Assembly (NCBI GenBank): GCA_038326995.1
Contig: JBBQKP010000073.1
Coordinates: forward strand, 1 to 14,230
Direction: 5' to 3'
DNA: 14,230 nucleotides
DNA from: JBBQKP01 sp038326995
GTDB lineage: Bacteria; Planctomycetota; Phycisphaerae; Tepidisphaerales; Tepidisphaeraceae
Shown: positions 5,989 to 12,816 of the stretch, piece after piece
Layout: every line of letters starts with the position of its first letter
Numbering within the stretch: the stretch's first letter is position 1
Program-made: the position numbers and the translations under genes
Notes under the pieces: generated by a model
Told to the model about the DNA's origin: nothing
What the model saw: only the letters and a program-made list of their open reading frames with translations
The model's database searches: none

Positions 5989-6065
5989 GGCCAATCGAAG
6001 TTCGGTGCGAAAAACACCCGACCCAAAAACAAGGCCCCGCGACCCTCCTGAGTCGCGGGGCTTTT
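5937..6065 (+). promoter_or_regulatory. leuA attenuator: mutually exclusive 1:2, 2:3 and 3:4 pairings
   Basis: Strand 1 (5937-5948, ACTTCGA plus CTTAC, inside the Leu codons) pairs with strand 2 (GTAAG 5985-5989 and TCGAAGT 5995-6001). Nested inside is a smaller hairpin, GCTTC/GAAGC (5955-5959 with 5965-5969). Strand 2 (GTCG 5982-5985 and GGCC 5989-5992) can instead pair with strand 3 (GGCC 6033-6036 and CGAC 6040-6043) around a 3x3 internal loop, an antiterminator that consumes the 5' arm of the terminator. Stalling at the Leu codons would mask strand 1 and favour 2:3; a ribosome reaching the stop codon (5986-5988) would mask strand 2 and let the terminator fold. Pairings were found by hand. 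Confidence 0.7.
6031..6065 (+). terminator. Intrinsic terminator (attenuator) in the leuA leader
   Basis: A perfect 10-bp stem, GCCCCGCGAC (6034-6043) with GTCGCGGGGC (6052-6061), has an 8-nt loop and is followed at once by TTTT. Three further base pairs (AAG with TTT) can extend the stem. It lies between the promoter region and leuA with no plus-strand gene upstream other than the leader peptide, so it would end leuA transcription early rather than close another gene. Confidence 0.88.
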
Positions 6066-6154
6066 CTGTGATTCATCACCGATCGGGTTTCTCGACCAAT
6101 TCGTCTATAAACGATATCTCTTCCAGAACGATCGCCTTCAACAACCAACGCATT

Positions 6155-7756
6155 ATGAGCCAAGACCAAGCCCCACACCAAACCTCGCCCCAGAGCCCAC
6201 CCCAGAGCCCGCCCCAGAGCCCGCCCCGAACGATCAAGATTTTCGACACGACTCTGCGTGACGGCGAGCAGTCGCCCGGCGCGACGCTCACGCGCGACGA
6301 AAAGCTGGAGATCGCCGTGCTCTTGGATTCGATGGGCGTGGACATCATTGAAGCGGGATTTCCGATCGCCAGCGACGGGGATTTCGAAAGCGTGAAAGCG
6401 ATCGCAGAGGTCGTGCAGAACGCGGTGGTGGCCGGGCTGGCGCGGTGCAATCCGAAGGACATCGAGCGAGCGGGCAATGCGGTCGCCCCGGCCAGGCGAG
6501 GCCGCATTCACTTGTTCTGCGCCACCAGCAAAATTCACCGCGAGCACAAGCTTCGCAAGGGTAAGGAAGAGATTCTCAAGCTCTCGGTCGAGTCGATCAA
6601 GCACGCGAAACAGTTCACCAACGATATTGAATTCAGCCCCGAAGATGCGAGCCGCACGGAGCTGGATTTTCTGGAAGAGATTGTCGCGGCCGCGATCGAA
6701 GCGGGGGCGACGACGATCAACATGCCCGACACCGTGGGCTATGCCACGCCCTCGACCTATGGCCTGATTTTTTCGCACATGATCGCAAAACTGCCCGTCA
6801 TCAAGGAAAAGGGAATCGTGCTCAGTGCGCATTGTCATGACGACCTGGGCATGGCGGTGGCGAATTCGCTCGCGGCCGCCGAGCACGGGGCGGGACAAAT
6901 CGAGTGCACGATCAACGGCATCGGCGAACGTGCGGGCAACGCAGCGCTTGAAGAAATCGTCATGGCGATTCGAACCCGCGCCGACCATTACAACATGCGG
7001 ACGAATATCGAAACGACCCGGCTTTACCCGGCCTCGCGGATGGTCAGTTCACTCACCAGCCTGCTCGTGCAACGCAACAAGGCCGTCGTCGGGCAGAATG
7101 CGTTCGCGCACGAATCTGGCATTCACCAGGACGGCATCCTGAAATTTCGCGAGACGTACGAAATCATGAACCCCGCTGATGTCGGGCTCGCGAAGAATGA
7201 GCTGGTGATGGGTAAGCATTCGGGCCGTGCCGCGCTGCGCGACCGCGTCTCGTTCATGGGATATTCACTCTCCGACGAAAAGCTGGATGCGCTGTTCGTG
7301 GCGTTCAAAAAACTCGCGGACAAGAAGAAGGAAGTCTTCGACGAGGACATCGAAGCACTGGTCGATGACCAGCTCGAGCGCACGCGAAACATCTGGGAAT
7401 TGGTCGCGCTTCAGGTGACGGCCGGCACGACCACACTGCCCACCGCGACCATCTCGATACGCGACACCAACGGCACCGTGATCACCGACGCCTCCGTCGG
7501 CGACGGGCCCGTCGACGCGATTTACTCCGCCATCGCACGCCTGACGGGCGTTCGCATGTCGCTGCTCGATTACCGCATTCGCTCGATCTCTCGTGGCAAG
7601 GAAGCACAGGGCGAAGTCACCATCGAGACGCTTCACAACGAAACAAAACTCACCGGCCGCGGCGTGTCGACCGACATCCTCGAAGCGTCCGCACTCGCGT
7701 ATCTGTCGGCCATCAACCGGCTGCGGGTGGTCGAATCGCGCACCAAGCCGCAGTAA
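6155..7756 (+). CDS. leuA: 2-isopropylmalate synthase
   Basis: A 533-residue enzyme catalysing the first committed step of leucine synthesis: acetyl-CoA plus 2-oxoisovalerate to 2-isopropylmalate. The frame is open upstream to 5978, but that stretch covers the leader peptide and terminator, so ATG 6155 is the likely start. Residues 1-25 are a Gln/Ser/Pro repeat tail. The HMGL-like TIM barrel begins with FDTTLRDGEQSPG (30-42). The metal-binding HxH is H226-C-H228 in SAHCHDDLGMA, and the conserved NGIGERAGNAALEE follows. QNAFAHESGIHQDGILK marks the connecting region. The C-terminal part (about 410-525) has the LeuA dimerisation/regulatory pattern that binds leucine for feedback inhibition (DASVGDGPVDAIYSAI, GRGVSTDILEASALAYL). 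No other leucine gene follows. Regulation is probably by leader attenuation plus feedback. Confidence 0.96.
   Translation: MSQDQAPHQTSPQSPPQSPPQSPPRTIKIFDTTLRDGEQSPGATLTRDEKLEIAVLLDSMGVDIIEAGFPIASDGDFESVKAIAEVVQNAVVAGLARCNPKDIERAGNAVAPARRGRIHLFCATSKIHREHKLRKGKEEILKLSVESIKHAKQFTNDIEFSPEDASRTELDFLEEIVAAAIEAGATTINMPDTVGYATPSTYGLIFSHMIAKLPVIKEKGIVLSAHCHDDLGMAVANSLAAAEHGAGQIECTINGIGERAGNAALEEIVMAIRTRADHYNMRTNIETTRLYPASRMVSSLTSLLVQRNKAVVGQNAFAHESGIHQDGILKFRETYEIMNPADVGLAKNELVMGKHSGRAALRDRVSFMGYSLSDEKLDALFVAFKKLADKKKEVFDEDIEALVDDQLERTRNIWELVALQVTAGTTTLPTATISIRDTNGTVITDASVGDGPVDAIYSAIARLTGVRMSLLDYRIRSISRGKEAQGEVTIETLHNETKLTGRGVSTDILEASALAYLSAINRLRVVESRTKPQ
6191..6226 (+). repeat. 12-bp tandem repeat x3 in the 5' end of leuA
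   Basis: Three successive copies of CAGAGCCCRCCC (6191-6202, 6203-6214, 6215-6226; the first has A and the others G at the variable base). They encode repeated QSPP just before the catalytic barrel. The segment lies outside the conserved fold and probably forms a flexible tail. Confidence 0.85.
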
Positions 7757-7789
7757 TAAGAATCTCAGGAAGGTTTCTTGCTCGATTCT

Positions 7790-7834
7790 GGACAGCTTCA
7801 GTGTGGACAGCTTGAGTGCGGACAGCTTCAGTCT
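7790..7834. repeat. 15-bp tandem repeat x3 between leuA and the SseB-like gene
   Basis: GGACAGCTTCAGTGT, GGACAGCTTGAGTGC and GGACAGCTTCAGTCT follow one another exactly from 7790 to 7834, starting 34 nt after the leuA stop. They lie in the convergent gap between two genes. No clear intrinsic terminator was found in that 137-nt gap. Confidence 0.85.
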
Positions 7835-7893
7835 GTGGCGCCTCTGAGGAAATGACGGCGTCCGCAACAGCAACCCAAGTCGGCAATTCAAGT

Positions 7894-8424
7894 TCAGTTC
7901 ATATGCCGAAGCAGCTCTTCGAATTCGTGGGCGCGGACGGTCACGCTATGAGTGCTGCCGGGATCGAGGACGATGTTGGTCTCGCTGCCATCGAGCATTT
8001 CCATGAGCGCAATCGCGTCGATGGGAAAGTATCCGATGCCGCCCGCGTGAAGGTAGTTGTGAAGGTCTGCGGTGGTGGTGAACACGGGCACGTAGTCGGA
8101 GCCGTCGTGGCCCTCGGTGATGGCGAGGTTGACGGTTTCGCCGCGCTCGATTCGCCGCATACCGGGCGTGGTCGATGCGTCGGGCGAGAGGACCAGCAGC
8201 GTGGTTTGCCTGAGCAGGCGCAGAAGCTCGTGCCGAGGCTCGGGCGTGTCGTTTCTGGCAATTTCTCTCATGATTTCATGCAATCGCGGGTCGGGCTCGT
8301 CGATGATTTCGCCTTGGACGTATTCCACGTTTCGCGCGAGAGCGGTGTTGCGCGCGAGCTCTGTCGAATCAGAAATGGGCGAGCTGCCCTGCCGGTTGCC
8401 GAAAATTTTCTTGAGCCAGTTCAC
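7894..8424 (-). CDS. SseB-like protein
   Basis: A 176-residue protein if GTG 8424 is used (MNWLKKIFGNRQG). The frame stays open to 8565, but the extra upstream residues are basic and unlike the domain, and they overlap the start of the divergent synthase gene. Residues from about 65 to 176 follow the SseB N-terminal domain pattern: a strand LLVLSPD, then SDYVPVFTTTADLHNYL, DAIALMEMLDGSETNIVLDPGS and a C-terminal HEFEELLRHM helix. In E. coli, SseB overproduction alters serine sensitivity, but its molecular role is not well defined, and in other bacteria this domain occurs in poorly understood cytoplasmic proteins. No signal peptide or membrane segment. It is convergent with leuA and divergent from the squalene/phytoene synthase, so it is probably transcribed alone. 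Family call fairly good, start uncertain. Confidence 0.75.
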   Translation of the reverse strand: MNWLKKIFGNRQGSSPISDSTELARNTALARNVEYVQGEIIDEPDPRLHEIMREIARNDTPEPRHELLRLLRQTTLLVLSPDASTTPGMRRIERGETVNLAITEGHDGSDYVPVFTTTADLHNYLHAGGIGYFPIDAIALMEMLDGSETNIVLDPGSTHSVTVRAHEFEELLRHMN

Positions 8425-8491
8425 GACGGAGAATGATACGCATCGTCGCGGCAAATTCGACCGATCGCCTGCTTCGCGTAATGTGCAAAAC

Positions 8492-9418
8492 ATGCAGACA
8501 GTCATGCAACCTGTTTCTAAGTCACTAGAAAACAGCTTCGAAGCCGCCCGACAGGTTTGCCGCAAGCACGCGCGGAGTTTTTATTTTGCGTCGCATTTTT
8601 TGCCACGCCCCAAGCGTCGCCACGCCTATGCGGTGTATGCGTTTTGTCGATTGCTGGACGACGCCGTGGACGAGGCGAAATCGCAGGAGGAAATGGAAGC
8701 GGGACTGGCAAGATTTTCGGGATATCTCGACGCAAGCTACGACCTGAGTGAGGTGGCAAGACCATTTGATAACGCACCCGCCCCGCTGATGGCGTTCGCA
8801 CAAACGGTACGAAGCTGTGCGATTCCAAGGCAGTATTTCGATGATCTGGCCCACGGTTGCCGAATGGATTTATCGATTCATCGGTATCAGAGCTGGGCGG
8901 AGCTGGAGCGATATTGTTATCACGTTGCGGGCGTGGTGGGGCTGATCATGTGCCGCGTGTTTGAACTCAAGGACGAGGGCGCGCTGGCGAAGGCGGTGCA
9001 CATGGGCAATGCGATGCAACTGACGAACATTTTACGCGACGTGGGGGAGGATTTTCGCCAGCGCGGGCGAATTTATCTGCCGTTAGATGAGGCGTACGAC
9101 GGATTCGAAAGTGATATCGCCAAGGGGCTGGTGACGGAGAAATTCAAACGCGTGATAACGTTTCAGATCGCACGGGCGAGGTCGCTCTACGGCCAGGCGA
9201 GCGAGGGGCTGTCGAGTCTGGAGCGTGACGGCTCGCGTCAGACGGCGTGCGTGATGTCGGTCGTGTATGCGGGCATTCTGGGCGCGATCGAGCGAAACGG
9301 CCTGGACTGTCTAAGCAGACGCGCGTCGATTTCACTTACGGCGAAGCTAATGCGCGTGCCCAAGGCGATCTCACTGTCCAGGCGAAAGATCGGCGCATCG
9401 GTGGCGGACGTGTTTTAG
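8492..9418 (+). CDS. Squalene/phytoene synthase family enzyme
   Basis: A 308-residue protein from ATG 8492 (ATG 8504 is equally possible; the longer open frame from 8117 reads through the opposite-strand SseB-like gene). These enzymes join two prenyl diphosphates head to head, giving phytoene from two GGPP or squalene-type C30 products from two FPP. Both Asp-rich diphosphate/Mg2+ sites are present: DDAVDE (residues 56-61) and DVGEDFRQRGRIYLP (starting at 183). The SFYFASHFLP motif near 29-38 and YCYHVAGVVGLIMCRVF in the middle also match the family. DVGED rather than DVKED resembles CrtB more than HpnD, but product specificity cannot be read from this. No desaturase or hopanoid gene is adjacent, so carotenoid versus hopanoid use stays open. 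Confidence 0.92.
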   Translation: MQTVMQPVSKSLENSFEAARQVCRKHARSFYFASHFLPRPKRRHAYAVYAFCRLLDDAVDEAKSQEEMEAGLARFSGYLDASYDLSEVARPFDNAPAPLMAFAQTVRSCAIPRQYFDDLAHGCRMDLSIHRYQSWAELERYCYHVAGVVGLIMCRVFELKDEGALAKAVHMGNAMQLTNILRDVGEDFRQRGRIYLPLDEAYDGFESDIAKGLVTEKFKRVITFQIARARSLYGQASEGLSSLERDGSRQTACVMSVVYAGILGAIERNGLDCLSRRASISLTAKLMRVPKAISLSRRKIGASVADVF

Positions 9419-9527
9419 CCGAACCTGAGCGCGAAAATTTTCATGTTCGAATCAAGAGCTAGGGTCGCTGGAATTGTTCGGTCGCAAAGCGTCTGGTTTT
9501 TGCCCAGTTGTTTTGGTGCTACAAAAT

Positions 9528-9556
9528 TTGCCCGATAGAGACGGGGCGATCATACT
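9528..9556 (+). promoter_or_regulatory. Possible sigma-70-type promoter for the STAS-ATPase pair
   Basis: TTGCCC (9528-9533) and CATACT (9551-9556) each match four of six consensus bases with a 17-nt spacer, about 75 nt before the STAS start. The match is weak and could be chance. The rest of the 213-nt gap after the synthase gene shows no gene; AGGA 12-15 nt before ATG 9632 may be the ribosome-binding site. Confidence 0.3.
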
Positions 9557-9631
9557 AAAGGCCGCTCGACATTTCGCGACGCGAGAGAAATCTTTTGCTC
9601 GAATGGCATATCACCTCAGGACGGCCGATCC

Positions 9632-10063
9632 ATGAACATCACGCTGGTCTCCATCGAAAAAGAAGGACTGGTCAAACTGGCCAGCTCGGGCAATATTACC
9701 GCGTCCAATTTTGACCCCAGCGGCCGCAACCCGCTCGAACGAATACTCGGTCAAAACTGGTCGACGTTTCGTGTGCTCCTGGACATGAACCAGACACACT
9801 ATATTGACAGTTCTGCGATCGGCTGGCTCATCGCCACGACCAAAGCGTTTCGCACCGCGGGCGGGCGATTGGTGATTCACGACGTGCCGGTCAATGTCAG
9901 ACAGATGCTGGACCTGCTGAAGGTCGGCAAGGTCGTTCCGATTGCGAGTAATGTTATCGCGGCCCGAGAGCTGGCATTGGCGGAAGTCATCCCGGTTGGC
10001 ACGACTGCACCCTCAACGTCCTCCACAGTCGCAACCCTTCCCAACACCGAGGCAGGCAAATGA
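9632..10063 (+). CDS. STAS-domain protein (anti-anti-sigma factor-like)
   Basis: A 143-residue single STAS domain with a Ser/Thr/Pro-rich tail (about residues 120-143). The core pattern is visible: strand TLVSIEKEGLVKLASSGNI, strand FRVLLDMNQTHYID, then the signature DSSAIGWLIATTKAFRTAGGRLVIHDV. One of the two serines of DSSAIG (S60/S61) corresponds to the serine phosphorylated in SpoIIAA-type antagonists, so the switch site looks intact. In partner switching, an unphosphorylated STAS protein binds a serine kinase/anti-sigma factor; no such kinase gene lies in the window. The last 4 nt (ATGA) are shared with the start of the GspE/PilB-like ATPase, which implies translational coupling and related roles. 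The family call is strong; a role in regulating the ATPase is inference from the overlap. Confidence 0.88.
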   Translation: MNITLVSIEKEGLVKLASSGNITASNFDPSGRNPLERILGQNWSTFRVLLDMNQTHYIDSSAIGWLIATTKAFRTAGGRLVIHDVPVNVRQMLDLLKVGKVVPIASNVIAARELALAEVIPVGTTAPSTSSTVATLPNTEAGK

Positions 10064-11358
10064 GCAAGGTCGCTTCCATATCCCCTACCCGCACGACGCC
10101 CGCATACATTAAAGCACAGATCGGCAGCCCGAGCCAGATGCTGGACGTGAGCGGTTTGCCCGCGGAGAAATCCGTCGGCGCACTCATTGAGCACGCGGCG
10201 AGTATGGGCTCGAGCGATTTGTTCTTTTGCTCCGCCGACGGTCATGTCGCGGTGCAGGTTCGGCACATGGGTCTGGTTCAGCCCATCAGTATCGTCACCA
10301 GCGATGAAGGTAAGCGCATGCTCGCGCACATCCGTACCGCAAGCGGCGCGGATGTGAACGAACGCCGCAAGCCCGGTGACGGCCGATGGATCTACCGCCG
10401 CGATTCCGAAGACAACGACGAAGACATCATCGATCTTCGAATCAATTTCATCCCCACGATGTACGGCGAGGACGTCGCCGTCAGATTGCTGGTTCGCGGG
10501 CACGCGCTGTTCAACCTCGAACAACTCGGCATGCTGCCTCAGCAGTTCGCCTCGTACGTGCAGATGATCGAAGCACCCAGCGGACTGGTGCTCATCACCG
10601 GGCCGACGGGTTCAGGCAAGACTGCAACGCTCTACTCATCGCTGCTGCACCTTAACGACGGCAAACGCAAGATCAACACGATCGAAGACCCGGTCGAGTA
10701 CGCCGTCGACGGGTTCCATCAGTCTCAAGTCAACAGCGCGATTAATCTGGGGTTTGCGGAGCTGCTCAGGGCGGTGCTCAGGCAAAGCCCCGACGTGATC
10801 ATGATCGGCGAGGTGCGCGACGAGGAAACCGCACTGACGGCCGTCCGGGCAGCCAACTCCGGACTGCTCGTCTTCGCCACCCTCCACGCACCCGATACCG
10901 CCTCCGCGGTTCAATCGATGCGAGCACTGGGCGTGCCCGCACACTTCCTGGCTTCAAGCCTGCGCGGCGTGGTGTCTCAGCGTCTGCTTCGCATGCTCGA
11001 CCCAGAATCCAGACGCCCGTTCGATCTGGTGGATGCGCCCGACACGTTCGATGAGGTCAAAGAGTTCCTCCAGCCGGGCGAGGGAATGACGCTTTACTCC
11101 CACGGGCCTACGGAGAAAAACGGCATGACCGGATATTCTGGTCGCGTTGGCGTATTCGAAGTCCTCTCCACCACCCGAGTCATTCGACAATTGATTGCCG
11201 ACGGCGTTAGCGCTGGCGCGATTCGCAAGCAGGCGGTTGCCGAGAAAATGCTGCAGTTCCGGCATTCCGCTTTAATCAAAGTCGCCAAGGGGATCACCAG
11301 CACAGAGGAAATCTTCCGTGTTGTACCGAATGAGCAGCTTTTGAGCGACGATTATTGA
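10060..11358 (+). CDS. GspE/PilB-type secretion or pilus ATPase without zinc cysteines
   Basis: A 432-residue hexameric-type ATPase of the type II secretion/type IV pilus family. Residues 30-155 match the N2-like domain (VGALIEHAASMGSSDLFFC; DLRINFIPTMYGEDVAVRLL carries the Asp-box region). The core has Walker A GPTGSGKT (181-188), the TIEDPVEY acidic box, Walker B VIMIGEVRDEE (246-256) and the His box TLHAPDTASA with H276. It lacks the N-terminal MshEN/N1 domain of full-length PilB/GspE. Where those proteins usually carry a four-Cys zinc motif, this one reads VSQRLLRMLDPESRRPFD and has no cysteines. The ATPase residues look complete, so it should be active. It follows the STAS gene with a 4-nt overlap. 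No pilin, GspF or secretin gene is next to it, so the machine it drives is unknown. Confidence 0.9.
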   Translation: MSKVASISPTRTTPAYIKAQIGSPSQMLDVSGLPAEKSVGALIEHAASMGSSDLFFCSADGHVAVQVRHMGLVQPISIVTSDEGKRMLAHIRTASGADVNERRKPGDGRWIYRRDSEDNDEDIIDLRINFIPTMYGEDVAVRLLVRGHALFNLEQLGMLPQQFASYVQMIEAPSGLVLITGPTGSGKTATLYSSLLHLNDGKRKINTIEDPVEYAVDGFHQSQVNSAINLGFAELLRAVLRQSPDVIMIGEVRDEETALTAVRAANSGLLVFATLHAPDTASAVQSMRALGVPAHFLASSLRGVVSQRLLRMLDPESRRPFDLVDAPDTFDEVKEFLQPGEGMTLYSHGPTEKNGMTGYSGRVGVFEVLSTTRVIRQLIADGVSAGAIRKQAVAEKMLQFRHSALIKVAKGITSTEEIFRVVPNEQLLSDDY

Positions 11359-11527
11359 TTCGGACAGATCCACCTGATTTATGACCCGACTTCGATCATC
11401 AAACGCTCGTGTCTAATAAAATAGCATTTCCAGGCCTTAATATTGCGCATATATTGAGTTGTCAGGGCTAGAGGCGGCAAATAGGCCTTTTATTCCGTTT
11501 TGTTAGGTTTAAGTACTAGGTTTTTGT

Positions 11528-12439
11528 ATGATTGATCTGAATTGGGTGAAAAAACACCTTGATTATTACGCAACTCAGGCGAAAATGTCCGCAATGAGAT
11601 GCAACTTTTTGACGACTGCCGTTTTCACGGCTTTTATGGCGAGCGCGATCGGCGGCGAATCTGTATTGGCGGGACCGACCGTCGTCGAGCAGCGTCGATA
11701 TGTCGCCGTTCACACAGGGGCTGATATTGACAAGATACGCGTGTCGGATATTTCGCTGGGCGCATGGGATCAGGTCGCCTCCGCCTCCAATCAGGCGGGA
11801 AGAGTGACAGGCTCGGGCACCCTCAGGCAAATTTCCAACGTGAACGCGGACGGCATTACCTTTCTCGTCACCGGAAGCGCTTCTCAGGCGTTGAGTCGCG
11901 GTAGAAGTCAAACCCCAGAGCGTTATATTCAGGTGAACAGCTTTATCGATGTTTCACTGAATTTGGATAGAGTTTATCGCTACGAAATCACACCTTGGTC
12001 AGGATTTTCTCCTTCGAATTCGATCGGCTCGCCCGTTCAGGGCATCACCGGCCAATGGTCCGTCAGCACTGCCTCCTATAAGAATCGGTTCACGAATGGC
12101 GGCTCAGCAGGCGTGCTTCGCGCCGACGGGCGAGCCGGCGGCTTGTTTCAGACCCGTAATTCCCGAAACATCATCACCGGGGGCGAGATCGGTCCGGGAT
12201 TGATTCGCTTCCAGGCGGAACTCGTCGGCAGGGCCGTCGCGTCAACGGAAAACGCCTATTTGAATTTCAACATCGGCTCGTCGCTCCTGCTCAGGCCGCG
12301 TCAGTCGGGTAATGAAAACGTCGGCGGCGGCAGTGAGGTGATCCCGCTCCCGCCAGCCGTGTTGGCTGCGCTGATCCCGCTCGCGGGAGTCATCGTCGCC
12401 ACCCATAAACGTCGAAAGTCACGTCGCACATTCAGGTAA
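11528..12439 (+). CDS. Secreted protein with PEP-CTERM/VPLP-like sorting tail
   Basis: A 303-residue protein. The hydrophobic N-terminal stretch FLTTAVFTAFMASAIGG with a likely signal-peptidase cut near VLAG (about residue 49) marks it as exported. ATG 11528 has TAGG 8-11 nt upstream, but ATG 11585 (preceded by CAGG) would give a more ordinary signal peptide. The mature part is rich in Ser, Gly, Asn and Arg and looks beta-stranded, with no enzyme motif that I recognise. The C-terminus is a sorting signal: a glycine-rich linker GGGSEVIPLPPA, a hydrophobic helix (about residues 277-292) and a basic tail HKRRKSRR. This is the layout read by exosortases, here with a PLPP core in place of the canonical PEP. 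It is probably displayed or released as part of the cell surface or an extracellular matrix. A strong terminator follows, so it is monocistronic. Confidence 0.8.
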   Translation: MIDLNWVKKHLDYYATQAKMSAMRCNFLTTAVFTAFMASAIGGESVLAGPTVVEQRRYVAVHTGADIDKIRVSDISLGAWDQVASASNQAGRVTGSGTLRQISNVNADGITFLVTGSASQALSRGRSQTPERYIQVNSFIDVSLNLDRVYRYEITPWSGFSPSNSIGSPVQGITGQWSVSTASYKNRFTNGGSAGVLRADGRAGGLFQTRNSRNIITGGEIGPGLIRFQAELVGRAVASTENAYLNFNIGSSLLLRPRQSGNENVGGGSEVIPLPPAVLAALIPLAGVIVATHKRRKSRRTFR

Positions 12440-12508
12440 TCCTTTTCCTTTCAACCGTTTTTTAATTTTATCGTCTGGTGCTTTGCGGAAGAGACGAATA
12501 GTGAGAAG

Positions 12509-12543
12509 TCCCGCCGGGTTAACCCTCGCCCGGGCTTTTTTTT
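12509..12543 (+). terminator. Intrinsic terminator after the PEP-CTERM-like protein gene
   Basis: GCCGGG (12513-12518) can pair with CCCGGGC (12529-12535) with one bulged base, and a run of eight T follows (12536-12543). The hairpin is imperfect, but the T run directly after it and the position 70 nt after the stop codon fit termination of the upstream gene. Confidence 0.7.
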
Positions 12544-12660
12544 AGCTTCAACCGATTTCAGCATTTCGGCTCTCCTGATCGCGTCAACGCGAATCAACTC
12601 GTCTTTTTTCACTCGTCCGGCAGGACTTCATCGTTCCGGCTCAGTCTAAGATCGACCAGT

Positions 12661-12754
12661 AAGAGCCGCGCACGACGTCAGCGGGAATTCCAAATCTCTA
12701 CGTACGGAATCGATCCGACACGTCGCGAATCCGCTTACCTCCAGTGCGGCTCTT
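12661..12754. repeat. 94-bp inverted-repeat-bounded segment with nested dyads
   Basis: AAGAGCCGC (12661-12669) is an exact inverted repeat of GCGGCTCTT (12746-12754). Inside, CGACGT (12673-12678) pairs with ACGTCG (12720-12725), and ATTCC (12687-12691) with GGAAT (12706-12710), all properly nested. It lies in the non-coding DNA between a terminator and the 3' end of the HTTM gene. It could be a structured RNA or a small palindromic element. It is not a tRNA: no T-loop or anticodon arm fits. Nothing else is recognisable between 12544 and 12816. Confidence 0.5.
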
Positions 12755-12816
12755 TATGTTGAAGGTCAAGATCGCTGTTCATTCGCACAAGTCGAACGTA
12801 AGCACTAGCGCCCACG

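Noticed and set aside
5978..6154. Longer leuA reading frame starting at ATG 5978
   Set aside because: The extra 59 codons read through the leader-peptide end and the terminator hairpin, and the peptide does not resemble LeuA. The conserved domain begins after ATG 6155.
5960..6988. 342-residue minus-strand open frame over leuA
   Set aside because: Antisense shadow of leuA with Arg/Asp/His-rich composition; leuA is unmistakable on the plus strand.
8117..8491. Upstream extension of the squalene/phytoene synthase frame
   Set aside because: The 125 added residues lie opposite the SseB-like gene, are Arg/Ser-rich shadow sequence and have no counterpart in the family.
12661..12754. tRNA, including a long selenocysteine-type tRNA (length about 94 nt)
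   Set aside because: No GTTCGAATC-type T-loop, no D-loop pattern and no plausible anticodon arm between the paired ends.
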